From Thiothrix sp. UBA5583 (lineage in GTDB: Bacteria > Pseudomonadota > Gammaproteobacteria > Thiotrichales > Thiotrichaceae), in NCBI GenBank assembly GCA_002425225.1, contig DILV01000031.1, positions 155,894-219,893 on the forward strand: 64,000 nt of DNA, read 5' to 3'. The notes beneath the pieces are model-generated. The model was not told the origin of the DNA and made no database searches. It saw only the letters and a list, made by a program, of their open reading frames with translations. The position numbers were made by a program, and so were the translations under genes. Positions 1 to 6,875 of the stretch are shown here, piece after piece. The first letter of the stretch is position 1; each line of letters starts with the position of its first letter.

Positions 1-999
1 TGATTTAAAAGGGATTAAGACTTTCCAGCGCATCGCGTCTTCCCACATAGACCTTCTGAAGACTGCCCTGATTTAAAAGGGATTAAGACCTGTCGTGCCA
101 CACTGAATCATGGTGGATGCCTTCTTCTGAAGACTGCCCTGATTTAAAAGGGATTAAGACTTGCTTTCATTGGTGTCTCTCCTATAAATGGGTATGTTCT
201 GAAGACTGCCCTGATTTAAAAGGGATTAAGACACTTCCGCAGCTAGGCGGGTTTTACACGGAGGGGTTTCTGAAGACTGCCCTGATTTAAAAGGGATTAA
301 GACTGTAGCGATTAGGCGCACCCGGTCGATGCAGCGTGTTCTGAAGACTGCCCTGATTTAAAAGGGATTAAGACTTAATAACTGGCGCTAATCCCTGCCC
401 CAGTATCTTCTGAAGACTGCCCTGATTTAAAAGGGATTAAGACCCCTGCGTCTTTCCATTTCTGACGACTTGCCAGCTTCTGAAGACTGCCCTGATTTAA
501 AAGGGATTAAGACAAACTGGGCGTTCTTGGTCTGCCCCATGCCTTTTCTGAAGACTGCCCTGATTTAAAAGGGATTAAGACTAAGTGCCTTCCATGCGTT
601 TGCATGATATAGGCTTTCTGAAGACTGCCCTGATTTAAAAGGGATTAAGACGGATGGCAGGTAGGAAAACTCGCGCCATTGGCGTTCTGAAGACTGCCCT
701 GATTTAAAAGGGATTAAGACGGCGTATGCCAGCTCACCTGCCAAAAACAGGAAAATTCTGAAGACTGCCCTGATTTAAAAGGGATTAAGACGTGGATAGC
801 TGGGGTTGCTGCTCCTGCTGCTTCTGAAGACTGCCCTGATTTAAAAGGGATTAAGACGGCGTATGCCAGCTCACCTGCCAAAAACAGGAAAATTCTGAAG
901 ACTGCCCTGATTTAAAAGGGATTAAGACACCGCAGCTATGACCATTGCCATTCCAACCAAATTTTCTGAAGACTGCCCTGATTTAAAAGGGATTAAGAC
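1..999 (+). CRISPR. CRISPR array, distal part
   Basis: There are fourteen complete 36-bp repeats plus a partial one at 1-21, separated by 14 spacers of 30-36 bp. Full repeats start at 54, 125, 197, 268, 339, 408, 478, 546, 616, 685, 756, 822, 893 and 964. Each begins TTCTGAAGAC and ends GGGATTAAGAC, and the copies I checked are identical. An internal CCCT/AGGG inverted repeat can form a hairpin. The ATTAAGAC end resembles the ATTGAAA(C/G) 5' handle of many crRNAs, so I infer transcription on the plus strand with the leader and cas genes to the left, outside the window. The spacers at 721-755 and 858-892 are identical. The last repeat is not degenerate although it should be the trailer end. 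The subtype cannot be assigned without cas genes. Confidence 0.97.
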
Positions 1000-1231
1000 C
1001 AGTGATGGTGACAGCCACGCAGACAAGACAGAATATGATGCGGAACGCACACGTATTTTGAATGCCTATGGTTTACAGGTCATCCGCTGCACTAACAGGG
1101 AAGTCCTTTCCAACCCGGCGGGCATTTACCAGCATCTCGTAACAGAGATCAGCAGTAGACAACAGATGCTCGGCTCCTCCCCTGATAAGGGGAGGTTGGG
1201 AGGGGTTTCTTCTGCGTTGCCGCAATGCTAG
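1000..1231 (+). pseudogene. DUF559-type endonuclease, C-terminal remnant
   Basis: Right after the last CRISPR repeat the frame reads SDGDSHADKTEYDAERTRIL, then a Gly-Leu-Gln-Val-Ile-Arg strand and NREVLSNP. This matches the second half of DUF559 (very-short-patch-repair-like, restriction-endonuclease fold), whose members carry DG-x-x-H, a YDxERT helix and a V-[IL]-R-[FC]-x-N-x-EV ending. The first half of the domain is missing. The open frame continues upstream into the last repeat and spacer, with a nominal ATG at 938, but that part is CRISPR sequence. I therefore treat it as a fragment cut at the array boundary, not a working gene. The frame ends in a low-complexity tail encoded by a GC-rich palindrome. 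DUF559 genes are common in mobile or defence-rich regions; the function of this fragment is probably lost. Confidence 0.7.
1176..1195. repeat. GC-rich palindrome in DUF559 tail
   Basis: CCTCCCC and GGGGAGG flank a TGATAA centre, giving a perfect 7-bp inverted repeat followed by TTGGGAGGGGTTT. From memory, similar C-rich/G-rich palindromic units often sit beside DUF559 genes in bacterial genomes. No T-run follows, so it is not a typical intrinsic terminator. Whether it is repeated elsewhere in this genome cannot be seen here. Confidence 0.5.
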
Positions 1232-1275
1232 GCTTGCTCTATGATCAAAGCTCAGGTGACGACAGGAGCAACCTC

Positions 1276-1475
1276 ATGCGGGCAGTGAAAATAACGAGCG
1301 AAAATCCGGCTTACATCACCGAGGCGGAGTATCTGGAAAGTGAGAAAATTGCGGAAGCTTGACACTGGCTGATCTTTACGAAGGGGTAGACTTCACGCAA
1401 CCAGCCGAACCTGATGGGCAATAATTGCTAAAACTTAACGCACATCTGGAAGAATACGCCGCCCGACGCCTGTAA
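1276..1475 (+). pseudogene. Decayed Uma2-like gene remnant
   Basis: A 28-codon frame at 1276-1362 reads ITEAEYLESEKIAEA and then stops; this resembles the N-terminus of Uma2-family PD-(D/E)XK proteins (xxxEYLxxE...). After a shift, 1365-1424 reads LADLYEGVDF, like the end of the same family, and after another stop 1425-1475 reads LNAHLEEYAARRL. The whole middle of the protein is absent. I read this as a gene with a large internal deletion and stops. The family call rests on short matches and is tentative. Together with the DUF559 fragment it fills the stretch between the array and the DUF2130 gene. Confidence 0.4.
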
Positions 1476-1490
1476 TCACAAAGGAAAACC

Positions 1491-2672
1491 ATGCACGACA
1501 CCACCATCCACTGCCACCAATGCGGTGCGGCGATTGCCGTTTCCGATGCCTTGCGTCTGAAAATGCAGGAAGAGCTTGCCGCCAGTCAGCAACAGGTGAT
1601 CCGCGAAGTGCAGGAACGTGCCGAACAACAGATGCAGGTACGTCTCCAGCAGGCATTACAGGCAGCCCAACAGCAAGCGGCAGAACAACACAGTGCCGCC
1701 TTGCGTGAAATCGGTCTACTCAAGGGGCAACTCGACAGCAGCCAGCAACGGGTGGCGGATGCCCAACAAGCCGAGCTTGCCCTGCGTAAGGAAAAGGCGG
1801 AACTCGAAGCCCGCGCCCAAGCAATGGAGCTGGAAATACAGCGGCGGCTGGATGCCGGGAAGCGCCAACTGGAAGAAGCCCTGCGCAACCAGTTTGCCGA
1901 AGAACAAAACCTCAAGCTCAAGGAAAAGGAAAAGCAGATCGACGACCTGCGCAAGGCACTGGACGACGCCAAACGCCGCAGCGAACTCGGCTCGCAGGAG
2001 TTGCAGGGCGAAGTACTGGAACTCGACATGCAGGGCATCCTGCAACACGCTTTCCCGCATGACCGCATTGTGCCCGTACCCAAAGGAATGCGCGGGGCAG
2101 ACATCATGCAGCACGTCATCAACCCGCAGTTGCAGGAATGCGGCACGCTCATCTGGGAATCGAAAAACACCAAGGCATGGCAACCTGCCTGGCTCGACAA
2201 GCTCAAGGAAGACCAGCGCACAGCCGGTGCAGCCGTGGCGGTACTGGTGTCAGCGGTTGTGCCGGAAGGCTTGCGCGGCTTCGGGCGCATTGACGGGGTA
2301 TGGGTGGCAGACCTGAAAAGCTGGCAACCGCTGGCGGCAGTGCTGCGCGAACAACTGATTGCCGTCAGCTTTGCGCGGGCTGCCAGTGAAGGGCTGGATG
2401 CGAAAATGGAACTGCTTTACCGCTACCTGTCAGGCGAGGAATTCCGCCAGCAGGTGGAAAGCATTATCGACGCTTTCGACGCGATGCAGGCGCAAATCCA
2501 GAAGGAGCGCCGTGCGATGGAAAGCCACTGGAAGGAACGCGAAAAGCAGTTGCAGCGGGTACTGGGCGGCACAACCGGCATGTATGGGGCGTTGCGCGGC
2601 ATTATCGGTCAGTCGCTGCCGAGTGTTGCCGCGCTGGATTTCGATGCTGGCCTGACCCTCGAACACGACTGA
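1491..2672 (+). CDS. DUF2130 domain protein
   Basis: This 393-residue protein starts with a zinc-ribbon-like HCHQCG motif, followed by a long Gln/Glu/Ala-rich coiled coil (about residues 20-175). A globular domain follows (about 180-310) with GADIMQHV, WESKNTKAW and LKEDQR segments typical of DUF2130. In that family the conserved E-x-K within the WESKNTK segment and its setting resemble restriction-endonuclease-fold nucleases, so a DNA-processing role is possible but unproven. The start has a good ribosome site (AAGGAAAA about 5 bases upstream). It is convergent with aguB, 13 bases away. The product is cytoplasmic by sequence, with no signal peptide or membrane segment. Confidence 0.85.
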   Translation: MHDTTIHCHQCGAAIAVSDALRLKMQEELAASQQQVIREVQERAEQQMQVRLQQALQAAQQQAAEQHSAALREIGLLKGQLDSSQQRVADAQQAELALRKEKAELEARAQAMELEIQRRLDAGKRQLEEALRNQFAEEQNLKLKEKEKQIDDLRKALDDAKRRSELGSQELQGEVLELDMQGILQHAFPHDRIVPVPKGMRGADIMQHVINPQLQECGTLIWESKNTKAWQPAWLDKLKEDQRTAGAAVAVLVSAVVPEGLRGFGRIDGVWVADLKSWQPLAAVLREQLIAVSFARAASEGLDAKMELLYRYLSGEEFRQQVESIIDAFDAMQAQIQKERRAMESHWKEREKQLQRVLGGTTGMYGALRGIIGQSLPSVAALDFDAGLTLEHD

Positions 2673-2685
2673 CAGGCCGGATATT

Positions 2686-3573
2686 TCAATCCCGGTAGCG
2701 CCGGGTAATGTCTCCATACGCATCAATGCGTCGGTCACGCAGGTAAGGCCACCAGCGGCGTACCTGTTCGGTGCGGCTCATGTCCAGCTCCACCACCAGT
2801 TCGGTTTCACTGCTGGTATCGGCTTGTGCCAGCAATTCGCCCTGCCAGCCGACGATCATGCTGCTGCCCCAGAACTGGCTACCGGCGGTCTGCCCGCTGG
2901 GGTCGCCTTCAAATCCCACCCGGTTGGCACTCAGTACCGGAATGTTGTTGGCAACCGCGTGGGAGCGTTGCACCGTAATCCACGCCTCACGCTGGCGGGC
3001 TTGTTCTTCAGCAGTATCTTGCGGGTTCCAGCCGATGGCGGTGGGGTAAAGCAGCAGTTCTGCGCCTGCCAGTGCCATCAGTCGTGCCGCTTCGGGATAC
3101 CACTGATCCCAGCATACCAGCACGCCCAGGGTCGCCAGACTGGTTTTGATCGGGGTGAAACCGAGGTCGCCGGGGGTGAAATAGAATTTCTCGTAATAAC
3201 CGGGGTCGTCGGGGATGTGCATCTTGCGGTAGCGCCCGGCAATGCTGCCATCGGTATCCAGCACCACAGCAGTGTTGTGGTACAGGCCGGTGGCACGTTT
3301 TTCAAACAGTGAGCACACGATCACGATCCCCAGTTCCGCTGCCAGTTTGCCGAGGGTGTCGGTACTGGGGCCGGGAATGGTTTCCGCCAGATCAAAATAA
3401 TCGGTGTTTTCCACCTGACAGAAATACAGGCCGGTATGCAGCTCCTGCAACATCACCAGTTGCGCACCCTGGGCGGCGGCACGGCGGATACCCGCGATGC
3501 TTTTTGCCAGATTGCTGTGGTAGTCGTCGGAATTGCCGTGCTGGACAACGGCAACTTTCAATGGGCGGCTCAT
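2686..3573 (-). CDS. aguB: N-carbamoylputrescine amidase
   Basis: This carbon-nitrogen hydrolase (nitrilase superfamily) converts N-carbamoylputrescine to putrescine, CO2 and ammonia. The catalytic triad is visible: Glu44 (MLQELHTG), Lys117 (YRKMHIPDD) and Cys154 (VLVCWDQWYPE). The length of about 295 residues is usual. The start at MSRPLKVAVVQ was chosen because the family begins there and because its ATG overlaps the aguA stop as ATGA. The open frame extends 25 codons further upstream, but only as an overlap with aguA. The overlap implies translational coupling and a two-gene agmatine pathway with aguA first. Cytoplasmic. Confidence 0.95.
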   Translation of the reverse strand: MSRPLKVAVVQHGNSDDYHSNLAKSIAGIRRAAAQGAQLVMLQELHTGLYFCQVENTDYFDLAETIPGPSTDTLGKLAAELGIVIVCSLFEKRATGLYHNTAVVLDTDGSIAGRYRKMHIPDDPGYYEKFYFTPGDLGFTPIKTSLATLGVLVCWDQWYPEAARLMALAGAELLLYPTAIGWNPQDTAEEQARQREAWITVQRSHAVANNIPVLSANRVGFEGDPSGQTAGSQFWGSSMIVGWQGELLAQADTSSETELVVELDMSRTEQVRRWWPYLRDRRIDAYGDITRRYRD

Positions 3574-4598
3574 GCGGTCACAACCTCCTGTGGAATCTGC
3601 ATGGTGACACAATGGAGGCTGCCATTCTGCGCAATCAGCGCCCGGCAATCAATCGGGATGATCTCGTGTTGCGGGAAAGCCGCCTGCATCTGGCTGATGG
3701 CGATGGGGTCGCAGCGTTCATCAGCATAAACTGGCAACAGTACCGCACCGTTGATGATCAGGAAATTGACGTAACTGGCGGGCAGACGGCGCTCTTCGTC
3801 GTAAATTCCGGCAGGCAGCGGGATCGGGAACAGTCGGTAAGGTGTGCCGTCAGCTTGGCGCAATGCCTGGAGTTCGGTTTCCATCGCTTGCAGGGCAGGG
3901 TAGTGTGAATCGGTCGGGTCGTCACAGCTCATGTAGACGAGGGTTTGCGGGTCGGCAAAGCGAGCAAGAGTGTCAATGTGGGCATCGGTGTCGTCGCCTT
4001 CCAGATGACCGTTGACCAGCCACAGGATGCGTTCCACCCCCAAAGCAGCACGCAATTGTGCCTCAATCGCGTCACGTTCCAGCGTGGGGTTGCGGTTGGG
4101 GTTGAGTAGGCAGATTTCGGTGGTCAGCAATGTGCCCTGACCATCGGTTTCGAGGCTGCCACCTTCCATCACTAGCGGGTAGGCTGCCAGTGTGTTGTGG
4201 GCGAGCAGTGGCAATGCTTGCAGTTTGCCGTTGACTGCGTTGTCGAGACTGGCATCAAACTTGCCACCCCAGGCGTTGAAGGTGAAATCCAGCAACAGCG
4301 GCTTGTCAGCGTGCATGACGGTGATGAAACCAAAATCCCGCGCCCAGGTGTCGTTGTAGGGCATCTGCACAAAATGCACACGAGTGGTATCGCCCAACAC
4401 CGTTTCGATATGTGCCTGGTGTTGCGCATCATGGCATAGCAACAACACGTTTTCCCGCTGGCTGATAGCGGTAACGATGTGCGCGTAACAGGTTTCCGCG
4501 TCAGTCAGGTTGTCAGCCCAATCAGTGTCCGGGTGTGGCCAGGCCAGCAGTACACCCCATTGGGGATGCCATTCAGGGAGGAAAGTGCGTGTATCCAT
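3570..4598 (-). CDS. aguA: Agmatine deiminase
   Basis: The enzyme hydrolyses agmatine to N-carbamoylputrescine and ammonia, the first step of arginine-decarboxylase-derived putrescine synthesis. The 342 residues fit the PAD_porph/agmatine deiminase family: N-terminal EWHPQWGVLLAWPHP, NDTWARDFG, the GGSLETDGQG loop, LEGDDTDAHID, and a C-terminal catalytic Cys330 in GSLHCVTMQIPQ. It is first in the aguA-aguB operon. No arginine decarboxylase is seen nearby, so agmatine must come from elsewhere. The upstream 154 bp separate it from the divergent graspetide precursor gene and must contain both promoters; I could not pick a clear -35/-10 pair. Confidence 0.95.
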   Translation of the reverse strand: MDTRTFLPEWHPQWGVLLAWPHPDTDWADNLTDAETCYAHIVTAISQRENVLLLCHDAQHQAHIETVLGDTTRVHFVQMPYNDTWARDFGFITVMHADKPLLLDFTFNAWGGKFDASLDNAVNGKLQALPLLAHNTLAAYPLVMEGGSLETDGQGTLLTTEICLLNPNRNPTLERDAIEAQLRAALGVERILWLVNGHLEGDDTDAHIDTLARFADPQTLVYMSCDDPTDSHYPALQAMETELQALRQADGTPYRLFPIPLPAGIYDEERRLPASYVNFLIINGAVLLPVYADERCDPIAISQMQAAFPQHEIIPIDCRALIAQNGSLHCVTMQIPQEVVTA

Positions 4599-4752
4599 GC
4601 GTGTGATTCGCCAGTGCTGTGAAAGCGGCGATTATAGCGAATCCGTTTGTGCCGTTAGTAAGAAAAGCGGTCGCAGTTGTCGATTATTTGCGGGTTGCCC
4701 AGTGCGCCTGAACTAAGGTGAGAGGTGGTATTTCGTTCAGAGGAGAACCACC

Positions 4753-5664
4753 ATGACGATTATTTCACAAGGAAGTGCCAGCAGCGCAGCCAGTCAGGTG
4801 CAGACTGCTAGCAAGGCGCAAATTGGCAATAGCCAGACAGCACAGGGCAGCAAACTCACCACAGACCTGTTCAGAGGTCAGACTGATGCCTTGCAGAACC
4901 TGATTAACCAGTTGCTGCGCCTGTTTAAACCAGGCAAACCTTCCACGGGCGCTAGTGGCTCAGGGCAGGGTACAGGTAGCAATGCCAACAAGGCCGCGCA
5001 GCGGGAATTGCAAACCAACCAGCAAAAATGGCAAAAGGCCGGGATTGATGATTACTCGTTTACCTTGCAGCGCAATTGCTTCTGCCGGGGTGATGCGACC
5101 CGCCCGGTCAATATCGAGGTACAGGATGGCAAGATTGCATCCGCCACGTTTGCCGATACCGGTGAGCCATTGCCTGCCGATACCGATTTCAACAAGCTGA
5201 CCGTCAATGACCTGTTCAAACAGGTGGGTGAGGCGCTGTCATCCGGGGCGGAGCGGGTTGATGTCAAATATGACCCGAAATACGGCTTCCCGACTTCTAT
5301 TTATATTGATCGCAGCAGCCAGATTGCCGATGAGGAAGTCGGTTTTACTATCAGCAATTTCCAGCGTAATGACAAACCAACCTTTACCACATTGGCAGTG
5401 GGTGAAGAAGATGGCGGCGGCGCTGGTCAGCCCTTGCCAAAGCCTGAGCCACCCATCGCTACCACGCTGGCGCTGGGTGAGGAAGATGGTGGCGGTGGTG
5501 GTCGCCCTTTGCCCAGACCTGAGCCGCCTACTGTTACGACTATGGCTTATGGTGAAGAAGACAATGGCGGTGGGATTGGTACCTTGCCTAAGCCCAGACC
5601 TGAACCCCCAACAGTAACGACACTGGCGCTGGGTGAAGAAGACGGTGGCGTTTACCGTGAATAA
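4753..5664 (+). CDS. Graspetide precursor fused to DUF6174 domain
   Basis: Of 303 residues, 1-80 are a Ser/Gln/Gly-rich N-terminal stretch, about 82-203 are a DUF6174 domain (YSFTLQRNCFC, DVKYDPKYGFPTSIYIDR, IADEEVGFTISNF), and 204-303 are four repeats. Each repeat contains TTxxxxEE: TTLAVGEE (212-219), TTLALGEE (237-244), TTMAYGEE (262-269) and TTLALGEE (289-296), spaced 25-27 residues apart by Gly-rich and Pro-rich linkers. TTxxxxEE is the core motif of plesiocin-type (group 2) graspetides, in which Thr hydroxyls are ester-linked to Glu side chains. The next gene is the matching ATP-grasp ligase. The large folded domain in the leader position is unusual and may be the ligase-binding leader. 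AGGAGA lies 6 bases before the ATG. No signal peptide is visible. Confidence 0.88.
   Translation: MTIISQGSASSAASQVQTASKAQIGNSQTAQGSKLTTDLFRGQTDALQNLINQLLRLFKPGKPSTGASGSGQGTGSNANKAAQRELQTNQQKWQKAGIDDYSFTLQRNCFCRGDATRPVNIEVQDGKIASATFADTGEPLPADTDFNKLTVNDLFKQVGEALSSGAERVDVKYDPKYGFPTSIYIDRSSQIADEEVGFTISNFQRNDKPTFTTLAVGEEDGGGAGQPLPKPEPPIATTLALGEEDGGGGGRPLPRPEPPTVTTMAYGEEDNGGGIGTLPKPRPEPPTVTTLALGEEDGGVYRE
5386..5640 (+). repeat. Four TTxxxxEE core repeats
   Basis: Core-encoding units lie at 5386-5409, 5461-5484, 5536-5559 and 5617-5640. The first three are exactly 75 bp apart and the fourth is 81 bp on because of an extra Pro-Arg pair in its linker. Every unit keeps TT and EE and varies only the four residues between them (LAVG, LALG, MAYG, LALG). 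Linkers carry GGG and PxPEPP. The pattern indicates tandem duplication under selection for the motif. Confidence 0.9.
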
Positions 5665-6535
5665 GCCATCTGGCATGTTGCTGCTGGCTGGCGGTGATGT
5701 TGACCCGCAACTGCTGCGTTTGCTCAAACAGGCAACGCGGCAGGGTGTTGCGGTTCATGCCATGTTAGCGGGGCAGTCCGGCATTCCGCGTTTTTGCTGG
5801 GATGTCCGGGCAAACCGTCTGCTGGATGAAGGTCAGGTGTTGCAACCGCACGCCGCTTTTATCCGGCAGGACGTGTTTACCTTCCTGCAAAGTAACAAGC
5901 CGCAGGATCAGGCGGTGGCGCGTGAATGGTATAACGCGGTGGCAGGCTGGCTGCTGTGTAATCCTGATGTGAAAGTGTTCAATCGTGCTTTTCTCGGGCG
6001 TGGGCCGGTCAACAAGCCGCATATGCTGCACCTTGCTTTGCAATTCGGGCTGGAAATCGCCGATACCTTTATCACCAATGATGGCAGACAGATGGATGAG
6101 CTGGCATTCACTCAGGCATGGGTCAGCAAGCCGGTTTCAGGCGGGGCACATTGTCAGGAACTGGCGGTTTCCGGCTGGTCATGCGCCCTGTCATACCCGC
6201 AGATTGTGCAACGCAAACTGCAACAGCCCGAGTTGCGGGTATTCCGGGTTGGGGAGGAATGGTTTGGTTTCCATGTGTCTTCCCCGGAACTGGACTACCG
6301 TGTTTCTTCATCAACCCAAGTGGTGACTGCACCTGTACCAGGTGATTTGCGCGAAAAAATGGGGTTGCTGACCGACCATTTGGGGCTGGATTTTGCTGCT
6401 GCCGATTTCAAGACTGACCCCGCCAGCGGGCGGCTCCAGTTTCTGGAAATCAATACCAGCCCGATGTTTGCCGGGTTTGATCAGGTTGTCAGCGGCGCGG
6501 TATGCCGCGCCATGCTGGCCTGGTTGCTGGCATGA
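5633..6535 (+). CDS. ATP-grasp ester ligase (graspetide synthetase)
   Basis: This predicted enzyme activates Glu carboxylates of the precursor as acyl phosphates and joins them to Thr hydroxyls. It follows the microviridin/plesiocin ligase layout: an N-terminal domain; VFNRAFLGRGPVNKPH (the NR...KP signature, about 117-129); GLEIADTFITND (139-150); ATP-binding Lys166 in WVSKPVSGG; RVFRVGEEWFGFHV; DYRVSS; and a C-terminal metal-binding LEINTSP (Glu272, Asn274). Starting at GTG 5633 overlaps the last core repeat by 32 bp; GTG 5645, GTG 5657 or ATG 5675 are possible alternatives, the last still leaving the first beta strand (MLLLAGGDVD) intact. Overlap implies coupled translation with the precursor. 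No transporter or protease gene of the usual kind is adjacent. Confidence 0.9.
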   Translation: MKKTVAFTVNKPSGMLLLAGGDVDPQLLRLLKQATRQGVAVHAMLAGQSGIPRFCWDVRANRLLDEGQVLQPHAAFIRQDVFTFLQSNKPQDQAVAREWYNAVAGWLLCNPDVKVFNRAFLGRGPVNKPHMLHLALQFGLEIADTFITNDGRQMDELAFTQAWVSKPVSGGAHCQELAVSGWSCALSYPQIVQRKLQQPELRVFRVGEEWFGFHVSSPELDYRVSSSTQVVTAPVPGDLREKMGLLTDHLGLDFAAADFKTDPASGRLQFLEINTSPMFAGFDQVVSGAVCRAMLAWLLA

Positions 6536-6787
6536 TTACTGGTGCACGACCGTGTGCAGCACGGTCTTTCTTTCAAAGTACACGGAAAACTTGCCGTAAT
6601 TCCAGACGGTGATTCTGGGCCATTGTTTTTTGACTTTGCCGGTGGATACCCGCACAGACTGGGGTGCGCCGTATTGGGTCTTGACGGTGCTCATTTTCAT
6701 GCCGCGAGTCGGGTAGTCAGCATGGGCAGTCATGGCAAAAAAGGGGATACAAAGTAGCAGGGTTGCTAACCATTTGGACAGACGCAT
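6536..6787 (-). CDS. Small exported protein, unknown function
   Basis: The 83 residues begin with a clear Sec signal peptide (MRLSKWLATLLLCIPFFA, cleavage likely after AHA near residue 23). The mature part of about 60 residues holds GMKMSTVKTQYGAP, WPRITVWNY and FSVYFERKTVLHTV. This resembles small conserved periplasmic proteins of gammaproteobacteria with a SmpA/BamE-like 'G-M-...-V-x-x-x-YG-x-P...W-x-Y...V-Y-F' layout. The likeness suggests a small periplasmic scaffold fold, but no function can be given. It is convergent and directly adjacent to the ATP-grasp gene, and divergent from the Lol genes. Confidence 0.75.
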   Translation of the reverse strand: MRLSKWLATLLLCIPFFAMTAHADYPTRGMKMSTVKTQYGAPQSVRVSTGKVKKQWPRITVWNYGKFSVYFERKTVLHTVVHQ

Positions 6788-6875
6788 GTCTTAGTCTCCG
6801 AATTGTTTTTCTATTTGAACGACACTCATCAGTTAATGCTGTGTTTTTGCAGTCAGCACGGTACAATCGCCAGCC

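Noticed and set aside
938..999. Start of an apparent gene within the last CRISPR spacer and repeat
   Set aside because: The codons are spacer and repeat sequence; only the part after 1000 resembles a protein family.
1176..1195. Intrinsic terminator after the DUF559 remnant
   Set aside because: The stem is good but no T-run follows, so it was listed as a repeat instead.
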